A DNA stretch of 64,000 nucleotides, from the NCBI GenBank assembly GCA_002878375.1, contig NIRF01000007.1, positions 30,576 through 94,575 of the forward strand, written 5' to 3'. Of the stretch, positions 46,202-55,117 are shown one piece after another. The notes under the pieces were generated by a model, which ran no database searches, was not told the DNA's origin, and saw only the letters and a list, made by a program, of their open reading frames with translations. Made by a program: the position numbers and the translations under genes. The stretch is from Dictyoglomus sp. NZ13-RE01. Its GTDB lineage: Bacteria; Dictyoglomota; Dictyoglomia; Dictyoglomales; Dictyoglomaceae. How positions within the stretch are numbered: the stretch's first letter is position 1; the number at the start of each line of letters is the position of its first letter.

Positions 46202-48529
46202 GATTCTTTTCCATACTTCCTCAACAGTTATCCCTTTCATACAATCAAGAGTTTCGCAGACTCTTTTGCGCCTGTCCCAGAGACACGGTTGACAGGGCAG
46301 GTTAGTCATTACTACTTGAAAATTGATATTACCTTCTGGAACAATCTCCTTAGGATTTGTTGGTCCAAAAAGGGCAATTAGTGGTTTATTTAAAGCTATG
46401 CCAAGATGCAAAGGTGCAGAATCCAAACATACCAGTATTTTTGAATAATAAATCAAAGCTAAGAATTCCTCTAAATTTTTAGGTTTAATAATCCTTCCTT
46501 CCTTTACAAAATTCCTAAACTCTTTTTCCGTTTCTCCCTCATCAGGACCGAGAGTAACGATAAACTCTATATTGTTTTCTTCTAACTTTTCAATTAATTT
46601 TCGCCATTTATCTGTCTCCCATCTTCTATCAATACCTCGAACAATACTCATATTGCTAATTCCTGGATGTATAATGATAAACTCATTTGGCTTTAAATTA
46701 ATGCTATCTAATATTTCTTTTCCTTTTTCGAGAATTTCACTATTTAACTTTATTTGTGGAGGTTCAAATTCTTCTTTTATACCTAAGGCTTTTACAAGCC
46801 TGTAATGTACTCTCCCCATATATTCATTTCGTATTGAAGAAGCCTTGTTTGTATATAGAAAGCTTAATGGGTTTTCCTTGTATCCTACTCTAATATTTGC
46901 TGAGATTAGATACATAAAAATGGGAATAAATGGAGATTTTCCAGAAGAAACTGTTATATCAAACTTCTCTTTGCGCACATTGGTTAAAAGCCTTAAGGTC
47001 TCCTTCAAGCTTAATTTATTTTTAGGATTAAATTCATATACTTCGTAACCACAAATTTCGAGAATTTCTTTCCCTCTCTTTTCAGTTATTACTTTTACCT
47101 CTTTAAAATGCTTTTTTAATTTTTCTAAAGTAGGTAAGAATAATATTTGGTCACCTAATCCTCCCAAGTTAAAGGCTAATACCTTTTGATTTTCTTCCTC
47201 TTTAAAAAGATTAATCAGTATTGCACAAGAAAGCCAGAATATTATTTGAGGATATGGTCTGTACCATATAGTATCCACAAGACCATGAAAGAGAGGAGCA
47301 GTTATAGAGGATATAGCGGTTATCCCTAAAAGCTTTCTATCAAAACTCCAACCTGAGAAATGAACAAAAAATTTTTTATAAAGATAATAAAGCATTATTA
47401 GGAATAGAATCAAGGAGAATATGCTTCCCTCTATTGCTAACTCCAAAAATAAATTGTAGGAGGCAAGAGCAGTATATTTTGGTTCCATGTAAAAGGCATA
47501 AACCTGTCTAAAAACATCGTTACCAAGTCCAATCCCTGTTAGGAAAAAGTCCTTCAATATTTTAAAAGAACTTTTCCATATCATTATTCTGGTAACGTTA
47601 GATGTGTGCCCCCATATAGTAAACATTGAGAGTATTCTCATTCTTAAATAGGTATTAGTAAATATTCCAATGATGAAAAGAAGCAAAAGTATTGAATAAA
47701 TAATTATTAATCTCTTCCTTAAGGATTTATCTTTCTGCCATAAATATAGGAAAGTGCCAAGGAATATTACTAAAATTTCAGCAACAAATCCTAAGTAGGC
47801 GCCTCTCGAATAGGTCCAAATAATGGAGAGGGCGGTTATGACTATAGTAGTTAATATGAATGATTTGAAATATGGAAAGAAAAAAAGAGAAGAAAGTACA
47901 TAGGGGAAAACAGCTATTAAGTATCCTCCAAGCAGGTTTGGGTTTAAAAGAGTACCATAAACTCTTGTTACATTCTCTCCTATATATTCTTGATCTTCCC
48001 ATCCTGCAAGAGGAGGAACTTTTATGATCCATTGGTAAACACAATAAAGGGCTAATAGGAAAGTAGACAATAAAATAGCTATAATGGCATTTTTCTGTTT
48101 ATTAGGATGTTTGAAAACATCTCTAAATATAAAGAAGAGAGCAAAATACACTAAAAATTTGGCTAATCCTTTTATGGCGGATAATAAATACGGTGAGGAA
48201 AAAGTAGCATAAATATTTATTCCTAAAAAGACAAACAAGAGAATAGAGAAGGTATCTAAATTTTTGAAAAATTTTTCCTTAGGATTGAGAAAGGTTATAA
48301 GAGCCCATAGAACAAAAGCCCCAAAGGAAAGAATAGCAATTTTCCCACTGGTTAAAAAAGGTAATAAAAATAGGAATATGTAAAGGTAATGCTCTAATAA
48401 AAAGTCTAACCAGGGAAAAATTCTTGACTCTTCTATTATATTTTGAAATATCCTTTTTACATTAGTTTCTATTTTATCAAGAAATTTGCAAATTAAACTT
48501 TCTCTCCATAAAGTTTCAAGCTTTTCCAT
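46181..48529 (-). CDS. O-antigen ligase-like membrane protein fused to GT9 heptosyltransferase-like domain
   Basis: The 782-residue protein has about ten to twelve helices in residues 40-440, with a large extracytoplasmic loop near Wzy_C-type residues (YSRGAYLGFVAEI, GIGLGNDVFRQVY), typical of WaaL/Wzy O-antigen ligases or polymerases. From about 440 it is soluble and resembles GT9: FNLGGLGDQILFLPTLEKLKK, HPGISNMS, LGPDEGE, CLDSAPLHLGIALNKPLIALFGPTNP. GT9 enzymes transfer heptose from ADP-heptose, made by the convergent genes. One chain combining transferase and ligase is unusual. Confidence 0.85.
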   Translation of the reverse strand: MEKLETLWRESLICKFLDKIETNVKRIFQNIIEESRIFPWLDFLLEHYLYIFLFLLPFLTSGKIAILSFGAFVLWALITFLNPKEKFFKNLDTFSILLFVFLGINIYATFSSPYLLSAIKGLAKFLVYFALFFIFRDVFKHPNKQKNAIIAILLSTFLLALYCVYQWIIKVPPLAGWEDQEYIGENVTRVYGTLLNPNLLGGYLIAVFPYVLSSLFFFPYFKSFILTTIVITALSIIWTYSRGAYLGFVAEILVIFLGTFLYLWQKDKSLRKRLIIIYSILLLLFIIGIFTNTYLRMRILSMFTIWGHTSNVTRIMIWKSSFKILKDFFLTGIGLGNDVFRQVYAFYMEPKYTALASYNLFLELAIEGSIFSLILFLIMLYYLYKKFFVHFSGWSFDRKLLGITAISSITAPLFHGLVDTIWYRPYPQIIFWLSCAILINLFKEEENQKVLAFNLGGLGDQILFLPTLEKLKKHFKEVKVITEKRGKEILEICGYEVYEFNPKNKLSLKETLRLLTNVRKEKFDITVSSGKSPFIPIFMYLISANIRVGYKENPLSFLYTNKASSIRNEYMGRVHYRLVKALGIKEEFEPPQIKLNSEILEKGKEILDSINLKPNEFIIIHPGISNMSIVRGIDRRWETDKWRKLIEKLEENNIEFIVTLGPDEGETEKEFRNFVKEGRIIKPKNLEEFLALIYYSKILVCLDSAPLHLGIALNKPLIALFGPTNPKEIVPEGNINFQVVMTNLPCQPCLWDRRKRVCETLDCMKGITVEEVWKRILFFIQK

Positions 48530-48531
48530 AC

Positions 48532-49011
48532 TTATTTCACCCTGATTGCAGAAATAACTCCTGTAACATCCGCTTTATAGCTTTCTATGGTAATTGGCAT
48601 TCCTATCTTTACCTTGGTACCTAAAACAATAGCATCTTCTGTTTGATATCCTTTTGCTGTAAAGGTTACTAAGCAGTCAACATTAAATGGATTATTTATA
48701 TCATCTATGGTAAAATATCCACCTTTGCCATCCGGAATAACATTTTTCTTTTCAAATATCTTAACATCCTTAATAACTACCCAGGCAAAGGGTTGGTTTT
48801 TTATCCTTATAAAGGCTTTTTCACCAGGAACAAGGAAGTTATGATCTACTAATGGGAGATTTCTAATAATAAAATCTACTTCAATATTTTTTTCTTCTCC
48901 TCTTACCTTTGTGATAGGCGATCTTCCAGAGCTAACAAGAAAAAAGCCCAATATTGCTAATATGACAACACTAACAAAAAATACATCAAAAATATTTATT
49001 TTTTTTAGCAT
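48532..49011 (-). CDS. DUF4330 membrane-anchored protein
   Basis: The 159-residue protein has one N-terminal helix (about 8-27, NIFDVFFVSVVILAILGFFL) and a beta-rich extracytoplasmic domain typical of DUF4330, which occurs near polysaccharide genes in thermophiles and cyanobacteria. It ends 2 bases before the ligase/GT9 start, so the two are probably co-expressed. No biochemical role is known to me. Confidence 0.75.
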   Translation of the reverse strand: MLKKINIFDVFFVSVVILAILGFFLVSSGRSPITKVRGEEKNIEVDFIIRNLPLVDHNFLVPGEKAFIRIKNQPFAWVVIKDVKIFEKKNVIPDGKGGYFTIDDINNPFNVDCLVTFTAKGYQTEDAIVLGTKVKIGMPITIESYKADVTGVISAIRVK

Positions 49012-49026
49012 CTCTCTACTCCTCCT

Positions 49027-50334
49027 TTAATTATTTGTAATAAACTTTATTAATAAGTCTATCACTTCTTCTATATCATGGTAAGATATTTTTTCAAAAG
49101 TATCTGTTTTCTGATGGAGATCAGGCATAAAAAGATCCCCACTCGCTCGAGTAATAAATATTACTGGTAGTTTAAGGGAATAAAAACTGTACTGATCTGA
49201 TTGTGTTATTAATGGATGTTCTCCTAAAAGATTTAAGTTTTCATCTATCTTCTTCATTTTTTCTACATAACTTTCAGCAAAATTATTATAAATTAAGTAG
49301 AGATATTCGCCTCTTCCAATGCAATCTATGTTTATATTGAGCAGTAATTTATTCAAAGGGAATATGGGGTTTTTAACATAATAACTCGAGCCTTTAAGAC
49401 CATACTCTTCTCCATTAAAAAAGGCAAAAACAAGATTATACTTAGGAGTAATATTTTTTTCCTTAATAATTTTTATTATTTCTAAAAGTACGCCTACAGA
49501 TAATGCATTGTCATTAGCACCAGGGAAAAAGGACCCATCAAAGTCCTTTCCTACGTGATCCATATGTGCACTTAGGATTATATATTTATCTTCTTTACCG
49601 TTAATTAAAGCAAATATGTTTGAAGAGTTATTTTTAAGGGTCTTATATTTGATCGTATAGCTTATCTCTAAATTTGAGTCTTCTTTATAAAGTTTTTCAA
49701 GCTTTTCTTGAAAGTTAGAAGTTATATAGATTACAGGTATAGGATAATTATTGAGGAATAAGGCTTTTTGAGAAACGATAAATTCTTTGTTTTTATCCAA
49801 AACTAAGATAATACCTTTACCACCGTTGTAATATGATAAATATGTTCTATAATCTACTCTATCCAGATTCTTATCCTTTGAGTTTTCATAACCTAATTTA
49901 GCTATGGCTATTTTATCCTTCACATTTTTGTAATTTTCAAATTTTAACCCATAGCCTACAAACTCTATCTTTCCTGAGATATTCCATGTACCAGTTAGAA
50001 TATCTCTAAAATCCTTTCTATAAATTCCCCTAAGAATTACTTTATTATGAGAGATTACTTCAAGTTTTGGCTCCTCTTCTAATAGATAAACATCAAGAGG
50101 AAATTTTTGAAAATATATCAAGTTCTCAGGTATATTATTTTTTATTAGCTCACTTTTTATGAAGTTTAATAGTTTTTCCTCTTCTAAGGTTCCTGCTTGT
50201 CTTCCTAAATATTTATCGCTACTTAGTTCCTTAGTTATATCTAAAGCATAGATACCATAGGTTTGGGCTTTTACATTAAAAAGTCCAAGAACAATCAGTA
50301 GGCTTAAGATTATTAATAATTTTCTTTTAGACAT
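49027..50334 (-). CDS. Secreted M28-family metallopeptidase
   Basis: The 435-residue protein has a signal peptide (about 1-23) and a C-terminal M28 zinc aminopeptidase domain: SAHMDHVGKD (His, Asp), FPGANDNALSVGVLLE (Asp), FAFFNGEEYGLKGSSYYV (Glu-Glu) and the final zinc His in DLHQKTDTFEKI. Residues 30-240 form an accessory/PA-like region. It overlaps the beta-CASP gene by 8 bases. Probably degrades peptides outside the membrane. Confidence 0.9.
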   Translation of the reverse strand: MSKRKLLIILSLLIVLGLFNVKAQTYGIYALDITKELSSDKYLGRQAGTLEEEKLLNFIKSELIKNNIPENLIYFQKFPLDVYLLEEEPKLEVISHNKVILRGIYRKDFRDILTGTWNISGKIEFVGYGLKFENYKNVKDKIAIAKLGYENSKDKNLDRVDYRTYLSYYNGGKGIILVLDKNKEFIVSQKALFLNNYPIPVIYITSNFQEKLEKLYKEDSNLEISYTIKYKTLKNNSSNIFALINGKEDKYIILSAHMDHVGKDFDGSFFPGANDNALSVGVLLEIIKIIKEKNITPKYNLVFAFFNGEEYGLKGSSYYVKNPIFPLNKLLLNINIDCIGRGEYLYLIYNNFAESYVEKMKKIDENLNLLGEHPLITQSDQYSFYSLKLPVIFITRASGDLFMPDLHQKTDTFEKISYHDIEEVIDLLIKFITNN

Positions 50335-51871
50335 TTCTTTCTCCCTTTATATTTTTTAATATTAATAAGCAGGCTTTAAGCAAACTAATGTTTTCCTCAT
50401 TTTGAGAGATAGGCTGACTTTTCATAGAGATTAAGGTATTTTCTAACTCATTTAATATCTCATCTATTTCAGGTTTTTTAATTTCTTTAGGAGGAGTAAT
50501 TTCTCTTTTAGCAAGATCAATGGTTTGGGTAGGTTGAGGAATGAGGGTTTCAAAACCTTTAGCTTTTAAAAGATTAGAAAGTGCTGTAGATGCTTGTGGC
50601 TCACCATGGGTTATTATAAATAATGGGTTTGATTGAAAGGTGCTTGCCCATTTTAAAAGATCTTTCTGATCCGCATGGGCGGAAAAACCATTTATTGTAT
50701 GGATTTTGGCATTCACAGCAAGTTCTTCCCCCATAATATGTACTCTTTTTGCCCCATCTACTATACTCCTTCCTAAGGTACCTTGAGCTTGATAGCCAAC
50801 AAATATTATATGAGTATTCTCTTTCCATATATTATGCTTTAAATGATGAAGAATTCTTCCCCCAGTGCACATTCCACTTCCTGCAATGATAATACCGTTT
50901 TCTAAATCATTGATGCTTTTTGATTCATCAGGAGTGGACAAATATTTTAAATTGCGTAGAGAGAAAGGGTCCATACCTTCTAAAAGATATTTTTGAATTT
51001 CTCCAGAAAGAAGATTGGTATGTTTTTTATAAATATCAGTTACCTTTTTACCCATAGGACTATCAAAGAAAATAGGAAAGTTCTTAGGTATAATATTTTC
51101 TAAGGACAAGAGCATAAGCTCATAGATAACTCTTTGGGCTCTATCTACCACGAAAGATGGTATAAGAATTTTTCCATTCTCTTTTATTGCTTGCTCTATT
51201 ACGCTTTTAAATTCCTTTCTTGTTTCTTCTAAGCTTTTATGTAATCTATCTCCATAAGTTGACTCAATGACCACATAATCCGCCTGTTCTATCAAAGCAG
51301 GAGTTCCTTCCATTACTCCTTCCCACTGCCCTATATCTCCAGAAAATACTATTTTAGTACTATCGCCCCATACTTCTAAAGAGCCTGCCCCTAAAATATG
51401 GGCAGAATCCCTAAACCTAAACTTTATATCCTTTAAATCAATAATTTCATCATAAGGGATAGGTTCAAAAAGGGTCATTGCCATTTCTACTTCCTTTTCT
51501 GTGTATAAGGGTTCTATTAAGGGTTTTCCTGCCCTTAAATTTTTTCTATTTATCCTTTCAACCTCTTCCTTCATTAATTTTACTGTGTCTAACCATAGAA
51601 CTTCACAAAGTTCAATAGTAGGTAAAGTTGCATATATTTTACCTCTGAATCCTTCCTTTACTAATTTGGGAATCCTGCCAGAATGATCCAGATGTGCATG
51701 AGTTAATATAACTGCGGATATCTGGGATGGATCAAAAGGAAAGGGGACTTCATTTTCTTTCTCTGATTTTCCCTGGAAGATTCCACAATCAACAAGATAT
51801 TTTTTTTCATTGGTCAAAAGATATGTAGAGCCGGTAACCTCTCCCGTTGCTCCCAGAAAGGTCAATTTCAT
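50327..51871 (-). CDS. Metallo-beta-lactamase/beta-CASP ribonuclease
   Basis: The 514-residue protein has the MBL motif THAHLDHSGRIPKL, further ligands in SGDIG and FSAHADQKDL, and a beta-CASP domain (IIAGSGMCTGGRILHHL). This is the YsxC/CPSF73-like RNase family acting on RNA 3' or 5' ends. The N-terminus MKLTFLGATGEVTGS is standard. About 70 extra C-terminal residues are helical and variable. Its promoter has TATACT at plus 51905-51910 (minus strand). Confidence 0.9.
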   Translation of the reverse strand: MKLTFLGATGEVTGSTYLLTNEKKYLVDCGIFQGKSEKENEVPFPFDPSQISAVILTHAHLDHSGRIPKLVKEGFRGKIYATLPTIELCEVLWLDTVKLMKEEVERINRKNLRAGKPLIEPLYTEKEVEMAMTLFEPIPYDEIIDLKDIKFRFRDSAHILGAGSLEVWGDSTKIVFSGDIGQWEGVMEGTPALIEQADYVVIESTYGDRLHKSLEETRKEFKSVIEQAIKENGKILIPSFVVDRAQRVIYELMLLSLENIIPKNFPIFFDSPMGKKVTDIYKKHTNLLSGEIQKYLLEGMDPFSLRNLKYLSTPDESKSINDLENGIIIAGSGMCTGGRILHHLKHNIWKENTHIIFVGYQAQGTLGRSIVDGAKRVHIMGEELAVNAKIHTINGFSAHADQKDLLKWASTFQSNPLFIITHGEPQASTALSNLLKAKGFETLIPQPTQTIDLAKREITPPKEIKKPEIDEILNELENTLISMKSQPISQNEENISLLKACLLILKNIKGERNV

Positions 51872-51970
51872 TTTACCACCTCTTATCTTGTAGACTTTTT
51901 AGGTAGTATATCACAATTTTGGAAAATTATCTGACCTTAAAATGAACCTTTTTACCACATTCTTTTATGC

Positions 51971-51976
51971 TATAAT
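51971..51976 (+). promoter_or_regulatory. -10 box of leaderless nucleotidyltransferase gene
   Basis: A perfect TATAAT ends six bases before the ATG at 51983, so transcription should start at or next to the start codon. No ribosome site exists. The -35 region (TTTTTA, 51949-51954) is weak. Confidence 0.6.
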
Positions 51977-51982
51977 GTATAT

Positions 51983-52465
51983 ATGATAAGAGAAAAATTT
52001 AATGAGCTTATTGAGTTAATTTATAAAAAGACAAAAGAGTATTATAAAGAAAATCTAACCTCTTTTGTTGTTTTTGGCTCCTGTAGTAGAAATTTACCTA
52101 CCCCAGAATCGGATATTGATCTTCTAATTATCCTTAAAAAAGCACCTACTGGTAGAATAAAGAGGGTTGAAGAATTTTACTTAAATATAGAAAAACCATT
52201 AGAAAATTACATAAACGATCTTAGAAAATATGGAATAAATACATATATATCCCCAATTATTAGAACAGAAGAAGAAGTTAAAATAGGAAGTCCCTTATAT
52301 ATAGATATGCTCACCGGAGTAAAAATCCTTTGGGATGAAGGAAACTTCTTTAGTAAATATCTATCAGAATTAAAAGAGAAGCTCGAAAAACTTGGCGCAG
52401 AAAAAAGAGAAGGATATTGGATTTACAAGAAAAATGTGGATAAAAATGAAGGGGTAGAGGTTTAG
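51983..52465 (+). CDS. Nucleotidyltransferase-domain protein
   Basis: The 160-residue protein has a pol-beta-type nucleotidyltransferase core: VVFGSCSRNLPTPESDIDLLIIL, with GS and DxD metal ligands. A basic helical tail follows (FFSKYLSELKEKLEKLG). It is the larger-than-minimal form of MNT proteins, but no HEPN partner is adjacent, so toxin-antitoxin function is not supported. Transcription is probably leaderless (TATAAT six bases before the ATG). Confidence 0.82.
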   Translation: MIREKFNELIELIYKKTKEYYKENLTSFVVFGSCSRNLPTPESDIDLLIILKKAPTGRIKRVEEFYLNIEKPLENYINDLRKYGINTYISPIIRTEEEVKIGSPLYIDMLTGVKILWDEGNFFSKYLSELKEKLEKLGAEKREGYWIYKKNVDKNEGVEV

Positions 52466-52483
52466 TATAGCTTACTACTTCCT

Positions 52484-53278
52484 CTACTTCTTCCTCCTAT
52501 AGACTGAGATAAAAAATATTAAGGTTAGGATTAATATTATAGTTGAGCCGGATGGAAGATTTAGATAGAAAGAGGAAATTAAGCCTCCCCAGATGCCTAT
52601 AAGGCTTATTATTGAGCTAAGAAAAACTGCTTCCTTAAAGCTTTTTGATCTTGGAATGGCAATAGAAGGAGGAATTACTAAAAGAGCAGAAATAAGGATT
52701 ATACCTATCAGCTTACTGGCAAGCACTATAGCAATAGCGGAAAGGCTTAAAACGATCTCCTCCAAAACAAAAGTATTAATTCCTGAAACTTCCGCAGAGA
52801 TTGGATCAAAAATTATATATACAATCCTCCAATAATTCTTAAAAAAGAATAATAGCACTAAGAAAAGAAAGAAAAGAGTAATAATTATATCGTCATATCC
52901 TACTCCTAATATATTTCCAAAAAGGTAAGAGAATAGATCCACCGTATACCCTTTATGAAGAGCTAAGAAGATGCTTCCTAAAGCCATAGAGGATGTATAA
53001 AATATGCCAATGGGTACATCTCCCTTTAAAGGCACCTTCCTATTTATAAAAGGTATGAGCCAAACCACAAAAAGGGAGAAAATAATTGCGGATATAAGAG
53101 GATTAATGCCCAAAAGTATTCCTAAGGCAATACCTCCAAAGGCAGAATGGCTTATGCCGGAGCCCATAAAGGTTAGCCCTCTAAAGACTAAATAAGCACC
53201 TAATATTGAAGTTACAACACTTAATAATAATCCAGATATGATAGCCCTTTGCATAAAACCATAGGCTAAGAAATTCAT
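52484..53278 (-). CDS. znuB: Zinc/manganese ABC transporter permease (ZnuB family)
   Basis: The 264-residue ABC-3 permease has eight or nine helices and family segments ISGLLLSVVTSILGAYLVFRGL, GSGISHSAFGGIALG and LLVIPPSIAIPRS. It is the last gene of znuA-znuC-znuB. The metal may be zinc or manganese. Confidence 0.9.
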   Translation of the reverse strand: MNFLAYGFMQRAIISGLLLSVVTSILGAYLVFRGLTFMGSGISHSAFGGIALGILLGINPLISAIIFSLFVVWLIPFINRKVPLKGDVPIGIFYTSSMALGSIFLALHKGYTVDLFSYLFGNILGVGYDDIIITLFFLFLVLLFFFKNYWRIVYIIFDPISAEVSGINTFVLEEIVLSLSAIAIVLASKLIGIILISALLVIPPSIAIPRSKSFKEAVFLSSIISLIGIWGGLISSFYLNLPSGSTIILILTLIFFISVYRRKK

Positions 53279-53281
53279 ATT

Positions 53282-54031
53282 CTAACCTTCCTTCTCGTGG
53301 GTTAGGAAGAATACATCCTCCCCATATATTTCTTTTAGGGATTGACGTATCTTAAGATCTGAAGGACATCCATGGAGAAAGATTTTTCTATTTAGGCAGG
53401 CAAGCTTTTTTACTCTCTTTGATATAACTCCTATATCATGGGATATTAATATTATCGTTAACCCCTTTTTATTCAAATCCTCCAAGATATTGTAGAATTT
53501 TTCCTGGGAAGAAATATCCACACCAACAGTAGGCTCATCCAGTACCAATAATCTTGGTTCTCCTGCTATCGCCTTAGCCACCAATACCCTTTGCTGTTGA
53601 CCTCCAGAAAGCTCCCCAAAAAGCTTATCCCTATAATCCCACATATCTACTTTTTTAATTGCTTCCTCTATCTTTTCTTTATCCTCTAAGGAAAGATTCT
53701 TCCAATCTTTTACTGCTCTTCTCCCCAAGGAGACCACATCCCATACTTTAATAGGGAAAAACTTATCTACTTCCAATCTTTGAGGAATATATCCTATATA
53801 CTTCTTCTCCTCTCCTAATTTCCAGGGAGGCTTCCCAAAAACTTCTACTTTTCCCTTTTGAGGTCTAAGAATACCTACGATTATCTTTATAAGGGTGGTC
53901 TTTCCTGCTCCGTTGGGTCCAATTATCCCCCAGAAATCCCCCTCCTCAATAGAAAAATTAATATTTTCAAGCACTAAATAATCTCCATAACTAAAGTATA
54001 GATTTTCTATATTAACTATTTTGTTCATCAA
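53282..54031 (-). CDS. znuC: Zinc/manganese ABC transporter ATPase (ZnuC family)
   Basis: The 249-residue ATPase has Walker A GPNGAGKTT, the Q-loop IPQRLEV, signature LSGGQQQR and Walker B LLVLDEPTVGVD. It energises the metal importer and overlaps znuA by 20 bases. Confidence 0.91.
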   Translation of the reverse strand: MMNKIVNIENLYFSYGDYLVLENINFSIEEGDFWGIIGPNGAGKTTLIKIIVGILRPQKGKVEVFGKPPWKLGEEKKYIGYIPQRLEVDKFFPIKVWDVVSLGRRAVKDWKNLSLEDKEKIEEAIKKVDMWDYRDKLFGELSGGQQQRVLVAKAIAGEPRLLVLDEPTVGVDISSQEKFYNILEDLNKKGLTIILISHDIGVISKRVKKLACLNRKIFLHGCPSDLKIRQSLKEIYGEDVFFLTHEKEG

Positions 54032-54839
54032 ATATTTTTTCCAATTTCTTTACGTTTTCTCTCAGCAAATCAAAATAGTCCTTCCCAAAACCTAAAGGAT
54101 CCAAAGTTATAATCTTTACATTTGTTTCCTTAGCAATAGTATTCAATACAGGCGATCTATTAAAGGGCTCACTTATTATATATTTTATGTTATTCTTTTT
54201 TATGATATTTATGATCTCCACAATTTTTTTAGGAGATGGCTCCTTACCTTCCCCTTCCTCAATAACCCCTACGGTCTTTATATTATACCTCTTAAAGAAA
54301 TAATACCATGCTGGATGATAAACAATAACTTCCTTCTTCTTAAATCTACTAAGCCTTTCTCTTATTTCCTTATCTAATTTATCCAGCTTATTTAATAGTA
54401 CCTTTAAATTTTTCTCATAAATGGCTTTATTACTACCATCCACTTCAATAAGCTTTTTATAAATATTTTCCGCTATTTTTTTAGCAAGAATAGGATCAAG
54501 CCATATATGCGGATTATTATCTTCAAAGGGAATATTAGAGGATACATTTACAATTTTGCTACTGCCCTTTATCAGTTTGCTTATCCATGCATCCACATCT
54601 CCACCATTTATAACTATTAGCCTTGCCTTTTCTACAAGACGAAAGGTCTCTGGCGTTGGTTCAAAGGTATGTGGACTTGCATTATAGGGAAGTATGGAGG
54701 AAACCTTCCAAAGAGAGCCAGTAATATAGGAAGAAAGACTTTGAAGAGGTGGTATACTTGCCAAGGCGGTCCTCTCCTCCCCCCACCCCAAGGAGATCAA
54801 CCCTACTACCAATAACAAAATTAATAATTTCCTCTTCAT
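54012..54839 (-). CDS. znuA: Zinc/manganese ABC transporter solute-binding protein (ZnuA family)
   Basis: The cluster A-I binding protein has a signal peptide (about 1-20), and metal ligands in NASPHTFEPTPE (His), NPHIWLDP (His), VYHPAWYYF (His) and the C-terminal LDPLG (Asp). A short linker replaces the His-rich loop of true ZnuA, leaving Mn possible. I choose ATG 54839: AAAGGAGG lies 9 bases upstream, inside the longer frame opened by ATG 54860. The palindromic operator is 30 bases upstream. Confidence 0.9.
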   Translation of the reverse strand: MKRKLLILLLVVGLISLGWGEERTALASIPPLQSLSSYITGSLWKVSSILPYNASPHTFEPTPETFRLVEKARLIVINGGDVDAWISKLIKGSSKIVNVSSNIPFEDNNPHIWLDPILAKKIAENIYKKLIEVDGSNKAIYEKNLKVLLNKLDKLDKEIRERLSRFKKKEVIVYHPAWYYFFKRYNIKTVGVIEEGEGKEPSPKKIVEIINIIKKNNIKYIISEPFNRSPVLNTIAKETNVKIITLDPLGFGKDYFDLLRENVKKLEKIFDEQNS

Positions 54840-54868
54840 AGCAAAAAACCTCCTTTCCATAGGAAGAT

Positions 54869-54892
54869 ATTATATCAAAATCTTGATATAAT
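54869..54892 (-). promoter_or_regulatory. Palindromic operator-promoter of the znuACB operon
   Basis: ATTATATCAA (54869-54878) and TTGATATAAT (54883-54892) form a perfect 10-bp inverted repeat around 4 bases. On the minus strand its end is the -10 box TATAAT (plus 54869-54874), with TGGAAA 17 bases upstream. A metal-dependent repressor (Zur, MntR or similar) binding here would block polymerase. Confidence 0.65.
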
Positions 54893-55082
54893 TTCCAGAA
54901 ATTTTTCTCTTTCCCCTTCCCTATTATAGTAGTTATTATTATATCCCTTCTTCTCATTCTAAGCACTATTGCCTTAGCAGATCCATCAAATAGCGATAAT
55001 CAAATATCAAGTTTACAGCCACCAGTAGTTGTAGAAAAAACAATTGAATAATACCTGGAGGGGATGTGGGGGAGGGGACTAT

Positions 55083-55111
55083 TTGAAATTACCCCCATTA
55101 TGGGGTAGAAT
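55083..55111 (+). promoter_or_regulatory. Promoter of leaderless HD-GYP sensor gene
   Basis: TTGAAA (55083-55088), 17 bases, TAGAAT (55106-55111), followed by six bases to the ATG at 55118. No ribosome site is present, so the message should be leaderless. The spacer contains a CCCC/GGGG inverted repeat. Confidence 0.65.
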
Positions 55112-55117
55112 ATTATT

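Noticed and set aside
51983..52465. MNT-HEPN toxin-antitoxin system
   Set aside because: The nucleotidyltransferase has no HEPN neighbour; flanking genes are an RNase and a zinc permease.
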